From Ardenticatenaceae bacterium (lineage in GTDB: Bacteria > Chloroflexota > Anaerolineae > Promineifilales > Promineifilaceae): a stretch of DNA of 64,000 bases. A model generated the notes under the pieces. It ran no database searches, had not been told where the DNA came from, and worked only from the letters and a program-made list of their open reading frames with translations. Positions 35,202 through 46,200 of the stretch are shown in pieces. Numbering within the stretch: position 1 is the stretch's first letter; each line of letters opens with the position of its first letter. The translations under genes and the position numbers were made by a program. Location: contig JACKBR010000020.1 in the NCBI GenBank assembly GCA_020634495.1, forward strand, positions 25,892-89,891, in the 5' to 3' direction.

Positions 35202-35843
35202 TTATAGCCTGTCGGGATGGGTTTGGCTGGCGGGTACAAAGAGCTGAATGCCGTGATCTTCGCCAAACAGAGCGTCTGGCGGCGCTTTGTAGACGCGCCA
35301 GGCCACCATAAAATCACCGATGGAAGCGGCCGTATTCAGCAAAAGGGCAATCAACAAAAGCTGGCTCAGCACAGGCGGCAATATAAACAAAATCCCGCCG
35401 CCAACAATCGTCATCCCGACCACCGGCGTGAGCGTCATGAACAGGTATTGCCGCCGGTTAAGATAGCTGCCTTTGTGGATTGAAGCGAACAGAAACAGCC
35501 CGGTGAAAGCATAGCGCGGCTGAAAACCACACAGCTTTAGCGCCAGCCCGTGCAGCCATTCGTGCAGCAGCATCGAGCCAAAGATAAAAAGCGCGCCTAA
35601 AGCAAATTTCCAGCCAGTGGGCAGCGTCCAGGCGGGCCAGATGGCAAATTGGCTGCCCTGAAAACTGTAAAGTTGGTAGGGCAACCACAGCAGCAGCACG
35701 CCCCCGCTCAGCGGCAGCAGGGCCATCAAATTGGCCCACAGCAGCACCAGCCATTGGGGAAAACGGTCTAGTTTGCTCCAGTCGGCAAACAAAGCTTGCT
35801 GATGGCGATAGCCCGGCGGGGGCGTTGGTGGTAAGCGTTCCAT
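35202..35843 (-). CDS. DUF3267-type membrane metalloprotease-like protein
   Basis: The 213-residue protein has four to five transmembrane segments, with a zinc-binding HExxH motif (LLHEWLHGLALK) inside the second. This resembles the DUF3267/putative zincin family, distant from site-2 proteases. The start at 35843 is one base past the stop of the second tandem-NUDIX gene, so they form an operon. Its own in-frame extension overlaps that gene and is rejected. A membrane peptidase is inferred; the substrate is unknown. Confidence 0.75.
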   Translation of the reverse strand: MERLPPTPPPGYRHQQALFADWSKLDRFPQWLVLLWANLMALLPLSGGVLLLWLPYQLYSFQGSQFAIWPAWTLPTGWKFALGALFIFGSMLLHEWLHGLALKLCGFQPRYAFTGLFLFASIHKGSYLNRRQYLFMTLTPVVGMTIVGGGILFILPPVLSQLLLIALLLNTAASIGDFMVAWRVYKAPPDALFGEDHGIQLFVPASQTHPDRL

Positions 35844-35844
35844 T

Positions 35845-36783
35845 TTAGGGGTTGGGGATACGGCCGTCTTGTTTACGAAACCCCACGCTGCCTGAGCCAT
35901 GACAGGCATCAGCCACACGCTCTTGGTGTTGGGGAATACTGTTGGCCGGCTCCTCCCCTGGCTGAAACCAGCCAAAAGCGGCGGCTTCTGGGCCAGTGGT
36001 AAGCTGCCCACGCACAATGTTGGCCGTGTAGTTGAAGGTGAGATTGGGTTCATTGCTGTAGCTGTTGATGCTGGTGAGATCACCCAGCTGCACCTGACAG
36101 CCGGTTTCCTCGAAGGTTTCGCGCACGGCCGTTTCCCAGGGTGGTTCCTCATTTTCTGCCCCGCCACCCGGCAAATTCCACAAATCCCTGTCTGTGCGCC
36201 TGACCCACAGCACGGCACCCGCCTCGTTTCGAATAATGGTGAAGGCTCCCATGCGCCACGGTTCGGCTTCGGGCCAGGGTGGTTGGCCATTGCGCCGTCG
36301 CCGCCAGCGCTGGATGGGGAAAAATATGCGGCCCAGCACTTTTTTGCCCGCCTTTTGGGTGAGAGTCATCGGTTGGGCCAGGCAAAACGGCTGTGTTCCC
36401 TGGTGGGCCAGGCTGTGGCGGATGCGCTGCCGGTGCATGGGCAGGATGCGGCGGGGCAAAGCCTGGGTGGGCACAAAGGCAACGTGGGGTGTTTCTTCAG
36501 ACGGCCGTAACGTCCCGCCCAGCAGCTCGCAGCGAAAATAAAATGAAAGAAAAGCGTGGGGTTCGTTGGGCCAGTGGTAAATGCCCAGCAGTTGGGCAGC
36601 GCGCACTGTCAGCCCGGTTTCTTCAAACGTTTCCCGAACGGCCGCTTCGGGAGGCAGTTCGCCAGGGTCTATGCCGCCACCCGGCACGTCAAAGGTGCGA
36701 ATATCGTGTCGCTGAATGAGTAAAAGTTCCCCAGCCTGGTTGGTTACGATGCTGCTGGCCGTCATACGCATACCATTGATCAT
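35845..36783 (-). CDS. Tandem-NUDIX protein, both boxes intact
   Basis: The 312-residue protein carries two NUDIX domains: GGGIDPGELPPEAAVRETFEETGL (about 36-60) and GGGAENEEPPWETAVRETFEETGC (about 205-230). A basic linker RRRRNGQPPWPEAEP separates them. It is paralogous to 34042-34944. The first domain resembles mRNA-decapping or ADP-ribose-type hydrolases, but the substrate cannot be called. The exact start (36783, 36771 or 36765) is unsure. It overlaps no other gene upstream. Confidence 0.82.
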   Translation of the reverse strand: MINGMRMTASSIVTNQAGELLLIQRHDIRTFDVPGGGIDPGELPPEAAVRETFEETGLTVRAAQLLGIYHWPNEPHAFLSFYFRCELLGGTLRPSEETPHVAFVPTQALPRRILPMHRQRIRHSLAHQGTQPFCLAQPMTLTQKAGKKVLGRIFFPIQRWRRRRNGQPPWPEAEPWRMGAFTIIRNEAGAVLWVRRTDRDLWNLPGGGAENEEPPWETAVRETFEETGCQVQLGDLTSINSYSNEPNLTFNYTANIVRGQLTTGPEAAAFGWFQPGEEPANSIPQHQERVADACHGSGSVGFRKQDGRIPNP

Positions 36784-36946
36784 ACTTCAGGCATTTGCCG
36801 CAGACAACGGCCGTTTGTCCCAAGACGGGGTAAACGAATACTCGGTCGATGTGGGAATTTGCAATTACCCAATGTCCCAAGGAACCAGGTGCAAAAATTG
36901 AGCGTCTATAAGGTATCATTGCTTTTCTGCTTCAAGGAGGTTACCG

Positions 36947-38050
36947 ATGCGCTGCAAAATGCAAGTCATGATTGGGTTCCTGTTAATAATGTTTGGGAGT
37001 GGCTGTGTGCCTTCTGCTGGACAGCCAGAAGATTTAGATCCGCTGCAGGAAGCGGCCGTAAACATTACAGTTCTAGACAAAGCCGGAGACCCAGTGCCAG
37101 ATGTGGCCCTTCGTTACCGGCTGGATGAGAATGGCTTTGCCGTGACGCATGTGGTGGGTGCGCCAACACCAGAGGCAACGGCAACGCCCCGCCCCATCAA
37201 TTGGCAATCAGCACCCTGCCTTGACCAGGATCAAAACGGTGTCTGCAAGACCTTTCAGGCCCAGTTGGCCTGCGATGCCTTCTATGTGGTTGAAGCACAG
37301 CATTCGTCGTATCAATTTGAGATGGCTTATGTAACAACGAGGTTGGTAAACGGCCGTTGCCTGGCCGATACCCCAGAGCTAATCTTGCAGGAATCCCAGA
37401 CAGGCAAGATTTGCACAGCCATCGCTGTTGCCGCCATAAACCTGGCCGTCGTGGATGAAAATGGCGACAAGCTAATTTCAGCCCGCGCCGCTTATCGCGT
37501 TAACGATAGGGAAATTGAGGTGATGCGGACCGCTGACTTTTGCCGGGATGGCGAAATTTGCGGCGGCAGTTTTTCAGGCGGTGATGAGCAGCCAGGCCAT
37601 TACGAGATTTGGGCAGAGGCCGACGGCTATTTGCCCGCCACCACAACCGTAGACGTAGGCATGGATGCCGAGGGCTGCCACGTAGCTGCCCAGGTGATTA
37701 CCATTGCACTACAGCCGGGTGAAAGCCAGGATGCCCAGGCGACGCCTTTCTGCCAGGAAAGAGATGTCCCCTCCATGTACATTGAGGTGATGAATGAGGC
37801 GCAGCGGCCAGAGCCTTGGGCCACGGTCACTTATCAAATTGATGGCGGGGATTGGCAGTCGCCAACTTGCGTGAATGCCGAGGCCTGTTCCATCTTTCAG
37901 GCCGGGTTGGATCAGTCTGGGACGTTTATCATTCGGGCAGAAAAGGAAGGGTTTCAGACGGCGCTTGTGGTAAGCGATGTTCCGCTGCATCCCAATGGCT
38001 GCCATGTGGTCACGCAGCGGCCGCAAATTATCCTTAAACCTGAGGAGTGA
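36947..38050 (+). CDS. Lipoprotein with carboxypeptidase-regulatory-like Ig repeats
   Basis: The 367-residue product has a lipobox (FGSGC, Cys20). Three repeats follow that resemble carboxypeptidase regulatory-like/Ig domains (NITVLDKAGDPVPDVALRYRL; INLAVVDENGDKLISARAAYRV; MYIEVMNEAQRPEPWATVTYQI). Each repeat bears paired cysteines. AAGGAGG precedes the start. A surface-exposed binding protein seems likely. No known partner is adjacent. Confidence 0.75.
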   Translation: MRCKMQVMIGFLLIMFGSGCVPSAGQPEDLDPLQEAAVNITVLDKAGDPVPDVALRYRLDENGFAVTHVVGAPTPEATATPRPINWQSAPCLDQDQNGVCKTFQAQLACDAFYVVEAQHSSYQFEMAYVTTRLVNGRCLADTPELILQESQTGKICTAIAVAAINLAVVDENGDKLISARAAYRVNDREIEVMRTADFCRDGEICGGSFSGGDEQPGHYEIWAEADGYLPATTTVDVGMDAEGCHVAAQVITIALQPGESQDAQATPFCQERDVPSMYIEVMNEAQRPEPWATVTYQIDGGDWQSPTCVNAEACSIFQAGLDQSGTFIIRAEKEGFQTALVVSDVPLHPNGCHVVTQRPQIILKPEE

Positions 38051-38062
38051 AGTGGATTATTT

Positions 38063-38593
38063 CTATTTGAAATCTTTTTCCCCAGCGCGAATGGGCACAG
38101 TGAGCCAGTTTTCGCGTGGGGGGAGAGGGCAGCTGTAGTAAGGGGAATAGGCGCAGTAGGGATTGTAACTGTAATTGAAGTCGATTTTGATACGGCCGTC
38201 TCCCAAATCTGCCAAACCAGGCCGGTGATTATCCAGATAGCGTCCCGCGCCGTAGGTTTCTTTGCCGCTTATGGCATCGCGGAAGGGCAAAAAGAACTCC
38301 TGGCCGTAGATGTCGCTGTAAATGATCAGGCTGGCTGGTTCCCCATCTACCTCAAACGTAATGCGACCCCAGCGGCGATACGGCCGTACCTCCCCCGTAC
38401 TCGTTTCCATCTCAATCATCGGTTCCGTCGCGGCAAAGCGTTCCACTGGAACCACTAAATTCAGCGCCTCATTCGCCTCAAAATAGGCCAGCCCGTCAAA
38501 ATTTTCGCGCTGTTCTTCATCCAGCGGTGACTGCGGATGGAATTGCATAAATTGGTCAATCTCTCTACGAAAATGCGTTAAGTCGTTCATCAT
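38063..38593 (-). CDS. DUF1684 protein
   Basis: The 176-residue product carries the DUF1684 hallmark: YGQEFFLPFRDAISGKETYGAGRYLD, then KIDFNYSYNPYCAYSPYYSCPLPPRENWLTVPI near the C terminus. This family has no assigned activity. I took the start at 38593 since the longer frame runs into a tRNA and a terminator; 38602 is equally plausible. No ribosome site is evident. Confidence 0.75.
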   Translation of the reverse strand: MMNDLTHFRREIDQFMQFHPQSPLDEEQRENFDGLAYFEANEALNLVVPVERFAATEPMIEMETSTGEVRPYRRWGRITFEVDGEPASLIIYSDIYGQEFFLPFRDAISGKETYGAGRYLDNHRPGLADLGDGRIKIDFNYSYNPYCAYSPYYSCPLPPRENWLTVPIRAGEKDFK

Positions 38594-38700
38594 ACCGTCC
38601 ATTTTTAGGAGTTTCATCTGCTGATCGGACAACGTGGCTTGGGGAAATATTACCGCAACTGTTTGGCTTAACGGCCGTTTTCCGGCCGCCATGCACCATA

Positions 38701-38727
38701 AAAAAAGGACATCCTCTGGGGATGTCC
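38701..38727 (-). terminator. Rho-independent terminator of tRNA-Ser
   Basis: On the minus strand, a perfect 8-base stem GGACATCC/GGATGTCC with a five-base loop is followed by six T. It ends the tRNA transcript and precedes the DUF1684 gene. Confidence 0.8.
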
Positions 38728-38736
38728 TCGTTAAGG

Positions 38737-38823
38737 CGGAGAGGGTGGGATTCGAACCCACGGTGACCGCAAGGCCACAGTGCTTTTCGAGAGCACCCCA
38801 ATCGTCCACTCTGGCACCTCTCC
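38737..38823 (-). tRNA. tRNA-Ser (anticodon CGA)
   Basis: The 87-base class II tRNA has acceptor stem GGAGAGG/CCTCTCC, a long variable arm, the TPsiC sequence GGGTTCGAATCCC and anticodon loop CTCGAAA, which gives anticodon CGA (reads UCG). The discriminator base is G, and CCA is not encoded. A rho-independent terminator follows. Confidence 0.93.
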
Positions 38824-38875
38824 GTTTTCAGTAATCGGTAATCAGTATTCAGTAATCAGTTTCTTGTCACTTTTT
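38824..38875. repeat. CAGTAATCAGT-type boundary repeat
   Basis: Repeated CAGTAATC(G/A)GTAATCAGT and CAGTATTCAGTAATCAGT strings lie upstream of the tRNA. They match the family at 9474-9555. Confidence 0.5.
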
Positions 38876-38887
38876 ACTTTTAACTTA

Positions 38888-39388
38888 TCACTGCCTACTG
38901 GCTCTTAAATTTTGAAAGAACTGCTGCAATAAATCTGCTGCTTCCGCCTCCAGTACGCCGCTGGTAATGCTGACACGATGGTTAAAGCGCGTTTCATCCA
39001 GCACGTTGACAATGGAGCCATGTGCCCCAAAGCGGACATCTTTGGCCCCGTACACCAGCCGGGGCAGCCGCGCCTGGATCATGGCCCCGGCACACATCGG
39101 GCACGGTTCCAACGTGCAGTAGAGCGTGACGCCCAACAGCCGCCAGTTTTGTACGGTTACGGCCGTTTCCTGCAAGGCAATCATCTCGGCATGGGCGGTT
39201 GGGTTTTGGTCGCTTTCTTTGCGATTAAATCCCTGGCCGACGATACGGCCGTCTAGCACCGCCACCGCCCCCACAGGCACTTCACCTAAAGCCGCAGCTT
39301 CCGCTGCCAGCGCCAGCGCCACCCGCATCCACTGTTCATCTTCGGCCTGTTGTGCTTCGTTCTGGTTGATAACGTTCAGTTCATTCAC
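38888..39388 (-). CDS. tadA: tRNA adenosine(34) deaminase
   Basis: The 166-residue zinc deaminase has the catalytic HAEMIALQE (His-Ala-Glu) and PCPMCAGAMIQ (two Cys ligands) motifs of TadA/Tad2, which turns A34 of tRNA-Arg(ACG) into inosine. The length is a little above average. The minus-strand TATAAT at 39398-39403 lies nine bases before the ATG, suggesting a very short leader. It is upstream of tRNA-Ser on the same strand, separated by a boundary repeat. Confidence 0.92.
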   Translation of the reverse strand: MNELNVINQNEAQQAEDEQWMRVALALAAEAAALGEVPVGAVAVLDGRIVGQGFNRKESDQNPTAHAEMIALQETAVTVQNWRLLGVTLYCTLEPCPMCAGAMIQARLPRLVYGAKDVRFGAHGSIVNVLDETRFNHRVSITSGVLEAEAADLLQQFFQNLRASRQ

Positions 39389-39431
39389 AGCGCCAGAATT
39401 ATAACAAACTCACCCCTGCCAAGCGAATCAG

Positions 39432-39764
39432 CTACATGGTGAGCTGTTCTGGCACAATGCCCAGTGCGTGGGCAATCTTATTGATGGTAATCCTGCGCAG
39501 ATTTGCTCCCGGCTTTTCCATTTGCGAATAAGCCGATTGGGAAATCCGCATCTTTTGCGCCACATCTTGCTGCGAATGGCCAAGATGTTCGCGCCAGGCG
39601 CGGATGAGGCTCATCTCTTCCAAAATGTGTTTTTCTACCACCGCCTGGGGAATAGTGATAGCTTCATCTAATTTAGCCATTGTCAAATATTCATCGTAAG
39701 GCACTAGCACAAAAATCGGCTGGCCATCTTTTTCAATAATTTGGTGATTAATAGGTGCGATCAT
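39432..39764 (-). CDS. HigA-like antitoxin (XRE helix-turn-helix)
   Basis: The 110-residue protein combines an N-terminal Phd-like part (IEKDGQPIFVLVPYDEYLTM) with a C-terminal XRE helix-turn-helix (LGHSQQDVAQKMRISQSAYSQME). The ATG at 39764 overlaps the toxin stop by 17 bases, giving a toxin-first operon. GAGGT within the toxin gene acts as its ribosome site. It should bind the toxin and repress the operon. Confidence 0.85.
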   Translation of the reverse strand: MIAPINHQIIEKDGQPIFVLVPYDEYLTMAKLDEAITIPQAVVEKHILEEMSLIRAWREHLGHSQQDVAQKMRISQSAYSQMEKPGANLRRITINKIAHALGIVPEQLTM

Positions 39765-39999
39765 CTCGTTTTTTTACCTCTTCAATTTCTATAACGCGCA
39801 ATTGATCCTCAACTTCAAACATCACTCGGTACGATCCCACACGCAAACGAAATCCAGGGCGATTTACCAACGCTTTTACATTTTGGCAATCGGGCCAATT
39901 TTCTAATGAGCGAACAGACACAACAATTTGCTTTTGGTGCTGCTGCTGAATGCGTTTTAACTGTTTCAGCGCTTTTCGTGTCCACTCGATGGAATACAT
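39748..39999 (-). CDS. RelE/ParE-family toxin
   Basis: The 83-residue protein has the RelE pattern MYSIEWTRKALKQLKRI...FRLRVGSYRVMFEV...VIEIEEVKKRDDRTY. RelE toxins cut mRNA on the ribosome. It overlaps its antitoxin by 17 bases. TATAAT is located exactly six bases before the ATG, implying a leaderless mRNA. Confidence 0.87.
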   Translation of the reverse strand: MYSIEWTRKALKQLKRIQQQHQKQIVVSVRSLENWPDCQNVKALVNRPGFRLRVGSYRVMFEVEDQLRVIEIEEVKKRDDRTY

Positions 40000-40005
40000 G
40001 GGATA

Positions 40006-40011
40006 ATTATA
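40006..40011 (-). promoter_or_regulatory. Leaderless -10 box of the toxin-antitoxin operon
   Basis: TATAAT on the minus strand ends six bases before the toxin ATG at 39999, the same spacing as in the LuxR gene. The rest of the 40000-40243 gap shows no gene. Confidence 0.5.
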
Positions 40012-40243
40012 AGTCAGATATAAGTTTTATAGCAATAGCCAGCCTTCCCAAAATTTTTTCTACTTTCACTTCTCGTAGTGAATTCAATGTGCAAAAGCGG
40101 GTAAATGATAGATCATGACCCCAGGCGTTGTGTTATGATTACCCAGTATAAAATTGTAAACTTTCTGGTTTTGACGGTGCCATTTTATGCTTTCAACCGT
40201 CATGAAAAAAGCCTTGTTTGCGTAATGGAGATAAAAACACGCT

Positions 40244-43200
40244 ATGCGTAAAAACCGACTAATTTCTATTTTTGTCATTGTGCTTTTGATTTTGGTAGCC
40301 TGCCGGGAAGAGGAACCGCTGCCAACGCCGGTTCCCACCATCACCGTCCCTACGCCGGTGCCCTCCGCTACGCCGTTCACCACAGAGTCTGGGACGGAAA
40401 CGGCCGTTGCCACGCCAGCCCCCGTGCAAATTGACCCAGAAGAGATCGATTGGCCGCCGCAGGTGCTGTACAGCAGCCCGACCCCCGGCGAGGAAGTCCT
40501 GCTCGACGGAGCCATCACCATTCGCTTTGACCAGCCAATGAACCAGCAGGCAGTGGAAAACGCCTTTGCCATTACCCCGGCCGGTGGCGACGAAAAAGTA
40601 AGCGGCAATTTCTCCTGGCCCCGCCCGGACACTGTGATCTTTACGCCGCAATCCGACTACCAACGGCGGCAAACCTACCGGGTGCAAATTGACGAAACGG
40701 CCGAATCTGCCAATGGCCTCACCCTAGAACTGCCCGTCGAACTGCTGCTGCAAACCGTGGGCGCTTTGGAAGTTAGCCAGGTTATTCCCGCTGACGGCAG
40801 CATCGACGTGCAAACCGACGGGGCCATTACCGTGTTGTTCAACCGTCCGGTAGTGCCGCTTGTTAGCAGCGGCCAGCAAACCAATCTGCCCCAGCCGCTT
40901 AACTTTGACCCACCCGTGAGCGGGCAGGGGGAATGGACCTCCACCAGCATTTACCGCTTTGTGCCGGATGAACCGCTGGCCGGGGCCACGACATATCGCA
41001 TAGCCATTGATGATGCTCTGACCGATCTGGTTGGCGTGGGGCTGGAGCAGCCCTTTTCTGCCCAGTTCACCACGCTCAACCCCGACATTGTCACCGTGCA
41101 GCCAGACAGCACCGCTGATCTGATCCCCACCGCGCCAATTACCATCACCTTCAACATGCCGATGGATCGCGCCACCACCGAAGCCGCCCTCTCCTTAAGC
41201 AATCTTGGTGAAGGTACCGACGCTGCCTTAAATTTTGAGTGGCTGGAAAATGACCGTGTGCTGCAAATGACGCCCCAAAATCTGTTGGAGCTTGACAGCG
41301 CGTACCAACTGCTGATCGATAGTTCGGCGCGGGCGGCCAACGGTGAAGCCAGCCTGGGCGAGAGTGAATCATTTGTTTATGCAACTGTGCCCTTTCCGGG
41401 CATTATTCGCACCGTGCCCGCAGCCGGTGGCGTTCCCGAACGATTCCAGCGGGGCATTGTTGTTCAATTTGCTTCGCCAATGAATTGGGACACGGTTGAA
41501 GGCAACATTCGCATCGATCCAGAACCCGCCCGGATGACCACCTTTGTAAACCAGTTTAGCAACGAAATTACGCTTGACTTCAACCTGGAGCTGAACACCA
41601 ACTACACAGTTGTTGTGCCCGGTTTTGTCGCCGATCCGTATGGCAATACGCTGGGCGAACCGTACACTTTCCGCTTCACCACGCCGGGGCGTGCTCCCAT
41701 CGCTTCGTTAGGGCTGCCGCCGCGCCTCAGCCAGTTCAGCACCAGCTTTTCTAGCAACGTGAATGTGATTCACGTGAATGTGTCCCGATTGGATTTGTCG
41801 CTTTACGAACTGGGTCTGCCGCTCAATTTGCTGAATCGGCCGTATGATGTCACCGATTACCGCCCGGCGGCGTCTCCAATTCGCACCTGGTCGCTGCCGC
41901 AAGACGCGCCGCGTGATGAGGTGCAAACCGTGACGGTGCCGCTGGCCGGGGAAGGGGGCGGTTCATTGACGCCTGGCATTTATTTGCTCACGGTAGACGC
42001 CCCAGAAACAAACGAGGAAGTGCGCTTTTGGCAAAATCAGCGCAACCTGCTGCTGGTAGCCGACACCAACGTTGTGGTGAAGGAGATGTTTGGTGCGGTG
42101 CACGTTTGGGTGACCGATTTGCAAACCGGGCAGCCTGTGTCTGGCCGCAATCTGACGCTGTACAGCGAGCAGGGGGTGTCGCTGGGCACGGCCGTTTCCG
42201 ACAACAATGGCTTTGCTCAATTTGATTACAACCCCACCAACGACTTCCTGGAAGGGGCTACGGTTGTCAGTGGCCAACCGGGGCAGGCCGGGTTTGGCAT
42301 CGGCAGCAGCATTTGGGATGAGGGCATCCGCCCGTGGGAGTTTGACGTGCCTGCTTCCAGCGGGGATGAGGTGGATACCCTGACCTACATCTACACCGAC
42401 CGGCCCATTTATCGCCCGGGTGACACGGTTCATTTCAAGGGCATTGTGCGCAATACGAATTACGGCCGTTACACCCAACCCAACGTGACCAATCTGGATT
42501 TGCGCCTGGGCAGCTTCAATTTCTTTGGCGGTGAGCCATTCGAACGCACCCTGCCTGTGCAGGTTGGGCCAGATGGCAGCTTTAGCGGCGAATACCAGCT
42601 TCCGGCAGATTTGGCGCTGGGAACCTACCAGTTTTATGTGCAAAGCAGCACCGTAGAGGCATTCCGCCAATTCACGGTAGCTGAGTACCGCACCCCAGAA
42701 TTTTTGGTCAACATGACGCCCGACGCGCCGGAGCAGCTGCGCGGTGAAAGCGTGACGGTTGCCCTTAGCGCCGAATATTTCTTTGGCGGCCCGGCCACCG
42801 ACTTGCCGGTGGAGTGGACGGTGTATGAAGAGGCGTACCAGCCCACGCCCAGCAGCGGCCCGTTTTACAGCTTTGGCGATGCGGGTGGCTTTTTGTTTGA
42901 AGACCCAGGTTTCTTTGGCGGCTTTGGCGGGGGTGGGGCGTTTGGCAGCTACCTGATCAATGGCAACGGCCGTACCGATGAAAACGGCCGTCTCCTCATT
43001 GAACTGCCCGCCGACCTGCTGCAAGATGTGGACGAAGGCAGCCGCATCATCACCGTAGAGGCCAACGTGCTGGACCTGTCTGAATTCCCCGTGAGCAGCC
43101 GGGCCCGCGTGGTGCTGCACGCCGCAGAAACCTACGTGGGCATTCAGCCAGACGATTTTATTGGCCGGGCGGGCAGTGAGGCCATTGTGAACTTGCAGAC

Positions 43201-46200
43201 GCTTGATTGGGACGGCCGTTCCGTGCCTAGCCAGCCAGTAGAGGTTGTCTTTTACCGGCGTGAATGGGTACCCAACCGCACGCAGGACTTTGGCGTTTAC
43301 TACACCAGATGGGACACCGTGGATACCGAAGTGGCCCGCGCCAGCGTAACCACCAATGCCCAGGGGCAAGCGGCCGCCAGCTTTACGCCAGAGGAAGGCG
43401 GCACCTTCATTGCCGTGGCCACCGTTACCGATGCGGACGGGCGCGAGCAGTTTAGCAGCACCACCATTTGGGTGGCAGACAGCGGCCAGATTGGCTGGCA
43501 AATCGATCCGCGAGACAAATCGATGACCCTGACGCCCGACAACACAAGCTACGCCCCCGGCGACACCGCCCGCGTGCTGATCCAATCTCCGTTTACGGAG
43601 CCGGTACGGGCCTGGCTCACCATTGAGCGGGGCCAACTGCTGGAGCAGCGGGTGATCACTGTGAATGGCAGCAGCGACGTGCTGGAGATTCCCATCACCG
43701 CCGCCATGTCGCCCAATGCCTTTGTCACCGTCACGGCCATCAAAGGTGTCACCGATGGCCGCGATCGGTATCCTGAAATGCGCCTGGGCATTGCCGAACT
43801 GCCCGTTTCTACCGAGCAGCAGGCGTTGACCGTCACGCTGACCCCGCAGCAGGAGACGTTTGAGCCGGGCGATACGGCCGTCTACACCATCAACGTCACC
43901 GACTACCAGGGCAATCCTGTGCAGGCAGATGTTTCGCTGGCGCTGGTTGACCTGGCTGTACTCACCCTGAAAGACGACAACGCGCCTGATATTCTGGATG
44001 CGTTTTATGCCGAGCAGCCGTACCGCAGCCGCCTGGGTTCTGGCCTCATTGTTTCCGGCGAAAGTTACCCCATCGAAATTCCGGTGGAGCAGCTTGGCTT
44101 TGGCGGCGGTGGCGGCGGCGAAGTGGCCGATACCGCCCTGGCTCGTGGCCTCGGCGACGATGACGAGGGCGTGCGCCAGGACTTTCCCGACACGGCCTTT
44201 TGGCAGGCCAGCCTGACCACTGATGCCGATGGCCAGGCCACGATAGAAATTCCCCTGCCGGATAATCTGACTACCTGGCGCTTAAGCAGCAAAGCGGTGA
44301 CGCCAGACACGCTGGTGGGCCAAAATTCGGTGGACATCATCACCACGCTGCCCTTGCTGGTGCGCCCCGTCACGCCCCGTTTCTTCACCGTGGGCGATGT
44401 GGTGGAGCTGGGAGCGATTGTGAATAACAACACGGATGAGGCGCTGGAAACGGCCGTTTCCCTGCAAGCAAATGGCGTCATCCTCAGTGGCGAATCGACC
44501 CAAACCATCACCGTGCCCGCCAATGGGCAGCGGCTGGTGCGCTGGCCCGTCACCGTAGAAAACGTGGCGGGCGTAGACCTGACCTTCCGCGTAGAAGGCG
44601 GCGACTACAGCGACGCCAGCAAACCCACCTTTAGCGATGGCGGCGATATTCCCGTTTACCGCTACACGGGCAGCGATGTGGTAGCAACCGCTGGCCAGCT
44701 CGACGAAGCCGGTCGGCGCGTGGAAGCCATCTTGCTGCCGCCCGGCGTTGATCCGACTCAGGGCGAAGTGGCCATCACCCTCAGTCCCTCGCTGGCGGCG
44801 GCGCTGATGGACAGCATTCAGCTGAACAACGAGACGGAATACGCAACGTTGTGTACCTATGCGGTGACGGATCGACTGCTGCCTAACGCCGCCTTGCTCA
44901 ATCTGGCGCAGCAATTGCCTGCGGCCAGCCTGGACGCTGCGGATGTTGCAGAATCTGAAGCAATTGTGAAAACCAGCGTGGCGCAGCTAGAGCAACTGGT
45001 GTTGGCTGATGGCGGTTGGGGCTGGTGCAGCAGCGTGGAAAGCGATCTGTGGCTGACGGCCTATGCTTTGTTTGGCCTGGCCCAGGCGCGGGAATTGGGC
45101 TACACGGTGCAGCCCAGCGTTTTAGAAAACGCGGCCAACTATCTGGTGGTGCAGCTTGTTTCCCCATCGCCCCAGCTCACGGCTTTTGAGGTGAACCGGC
45201 AGGCGTTTTTCCTGTATGTTTTGGCCCAGTTGAACCCCAACATTGTGGCGGATTTGGACAGGCTGGTGGACGAAAACCGCAGCTTGCTGGACCCGTACGC
45301 CCGGGCGTTGGTCGCCTTGGCCTATGCCGATTTGGGTATTGTGGATGATCGGGTGGAAACGCTGCTGAACGATCTGAATGACAGCGCGGTGGTGAGCGCC
45401 ACCGGGACGCATTGGCAAGATGCCAGCCGCGACTTCCGCAATCTGAACAGTGATGTGCGCGGTACGGCCGTTGTCCTGCGCACCTTAGCCGAACTCGATC
45501 CAGACAATCCGCTGCTGCCGGGGGCCGTGCGCTGGCTGATGAGCGCCCGTACAGCCCAATTGTGGTCAACTTCACATGAAACAGCCTGGACGCTCCTCTC
45601 CCTGACGGAGTGGATGGTGGCTACAGGCGAGCTGGATGCCAATTATGATTACAGTTTAGAGGTCAATTTGCAGGCGGTGACAGACGGCCGTTTTACCACC
45701 AGCACCGTCACCAACAGCCGCAACCTCTCGTTGCCCATTGGCGATTTGCTGCTGGAAGATGCCAACTTCTTCAACTTTGGGCGTGGGGTTGGAGACGGCC
45801 GTCTTTACTACACCATGCACTTAGAGAGCAGCATCGACATGAGTTTTATCTCGCCAGTTAACCGGGGCGTGTCTGTGGAGCGTGTTTACTACGACGCGGA
45901 ATGCGATCCGGAAACGGAAACCTGCCAGCCTATCACCGAGATTGAAGCGGGCCAGCAGGTGCGGGTGGTGCTGACCGTCATTGCCGAAAACGATCTGGTC
46001 TACGCCATGATCGAAGACCCGATTCCGGCCGGAACGGAGGCCATCGACCCAGGGCTGAACATTAATTCGCCGACGCAAGGCGGTGAGGTGAACCGCGTAG
46101 ATGAGGATTATCGTTACGGCTACTGGGGCTGGTGGTATTTCAACCAGATAGAGTACCGGGATGAGCAGGTGGTCTTCCTGGCCAACTTCTTACCCGCAGG

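Noticed and set aside
41963..43636. 557-residue minus-strand ORF
   Set aside because: It lies wholly inside the alpha-2-macroglobulin gene in another frame and has no ribosome site or recognisable domain. It is a GC-rich shadow.
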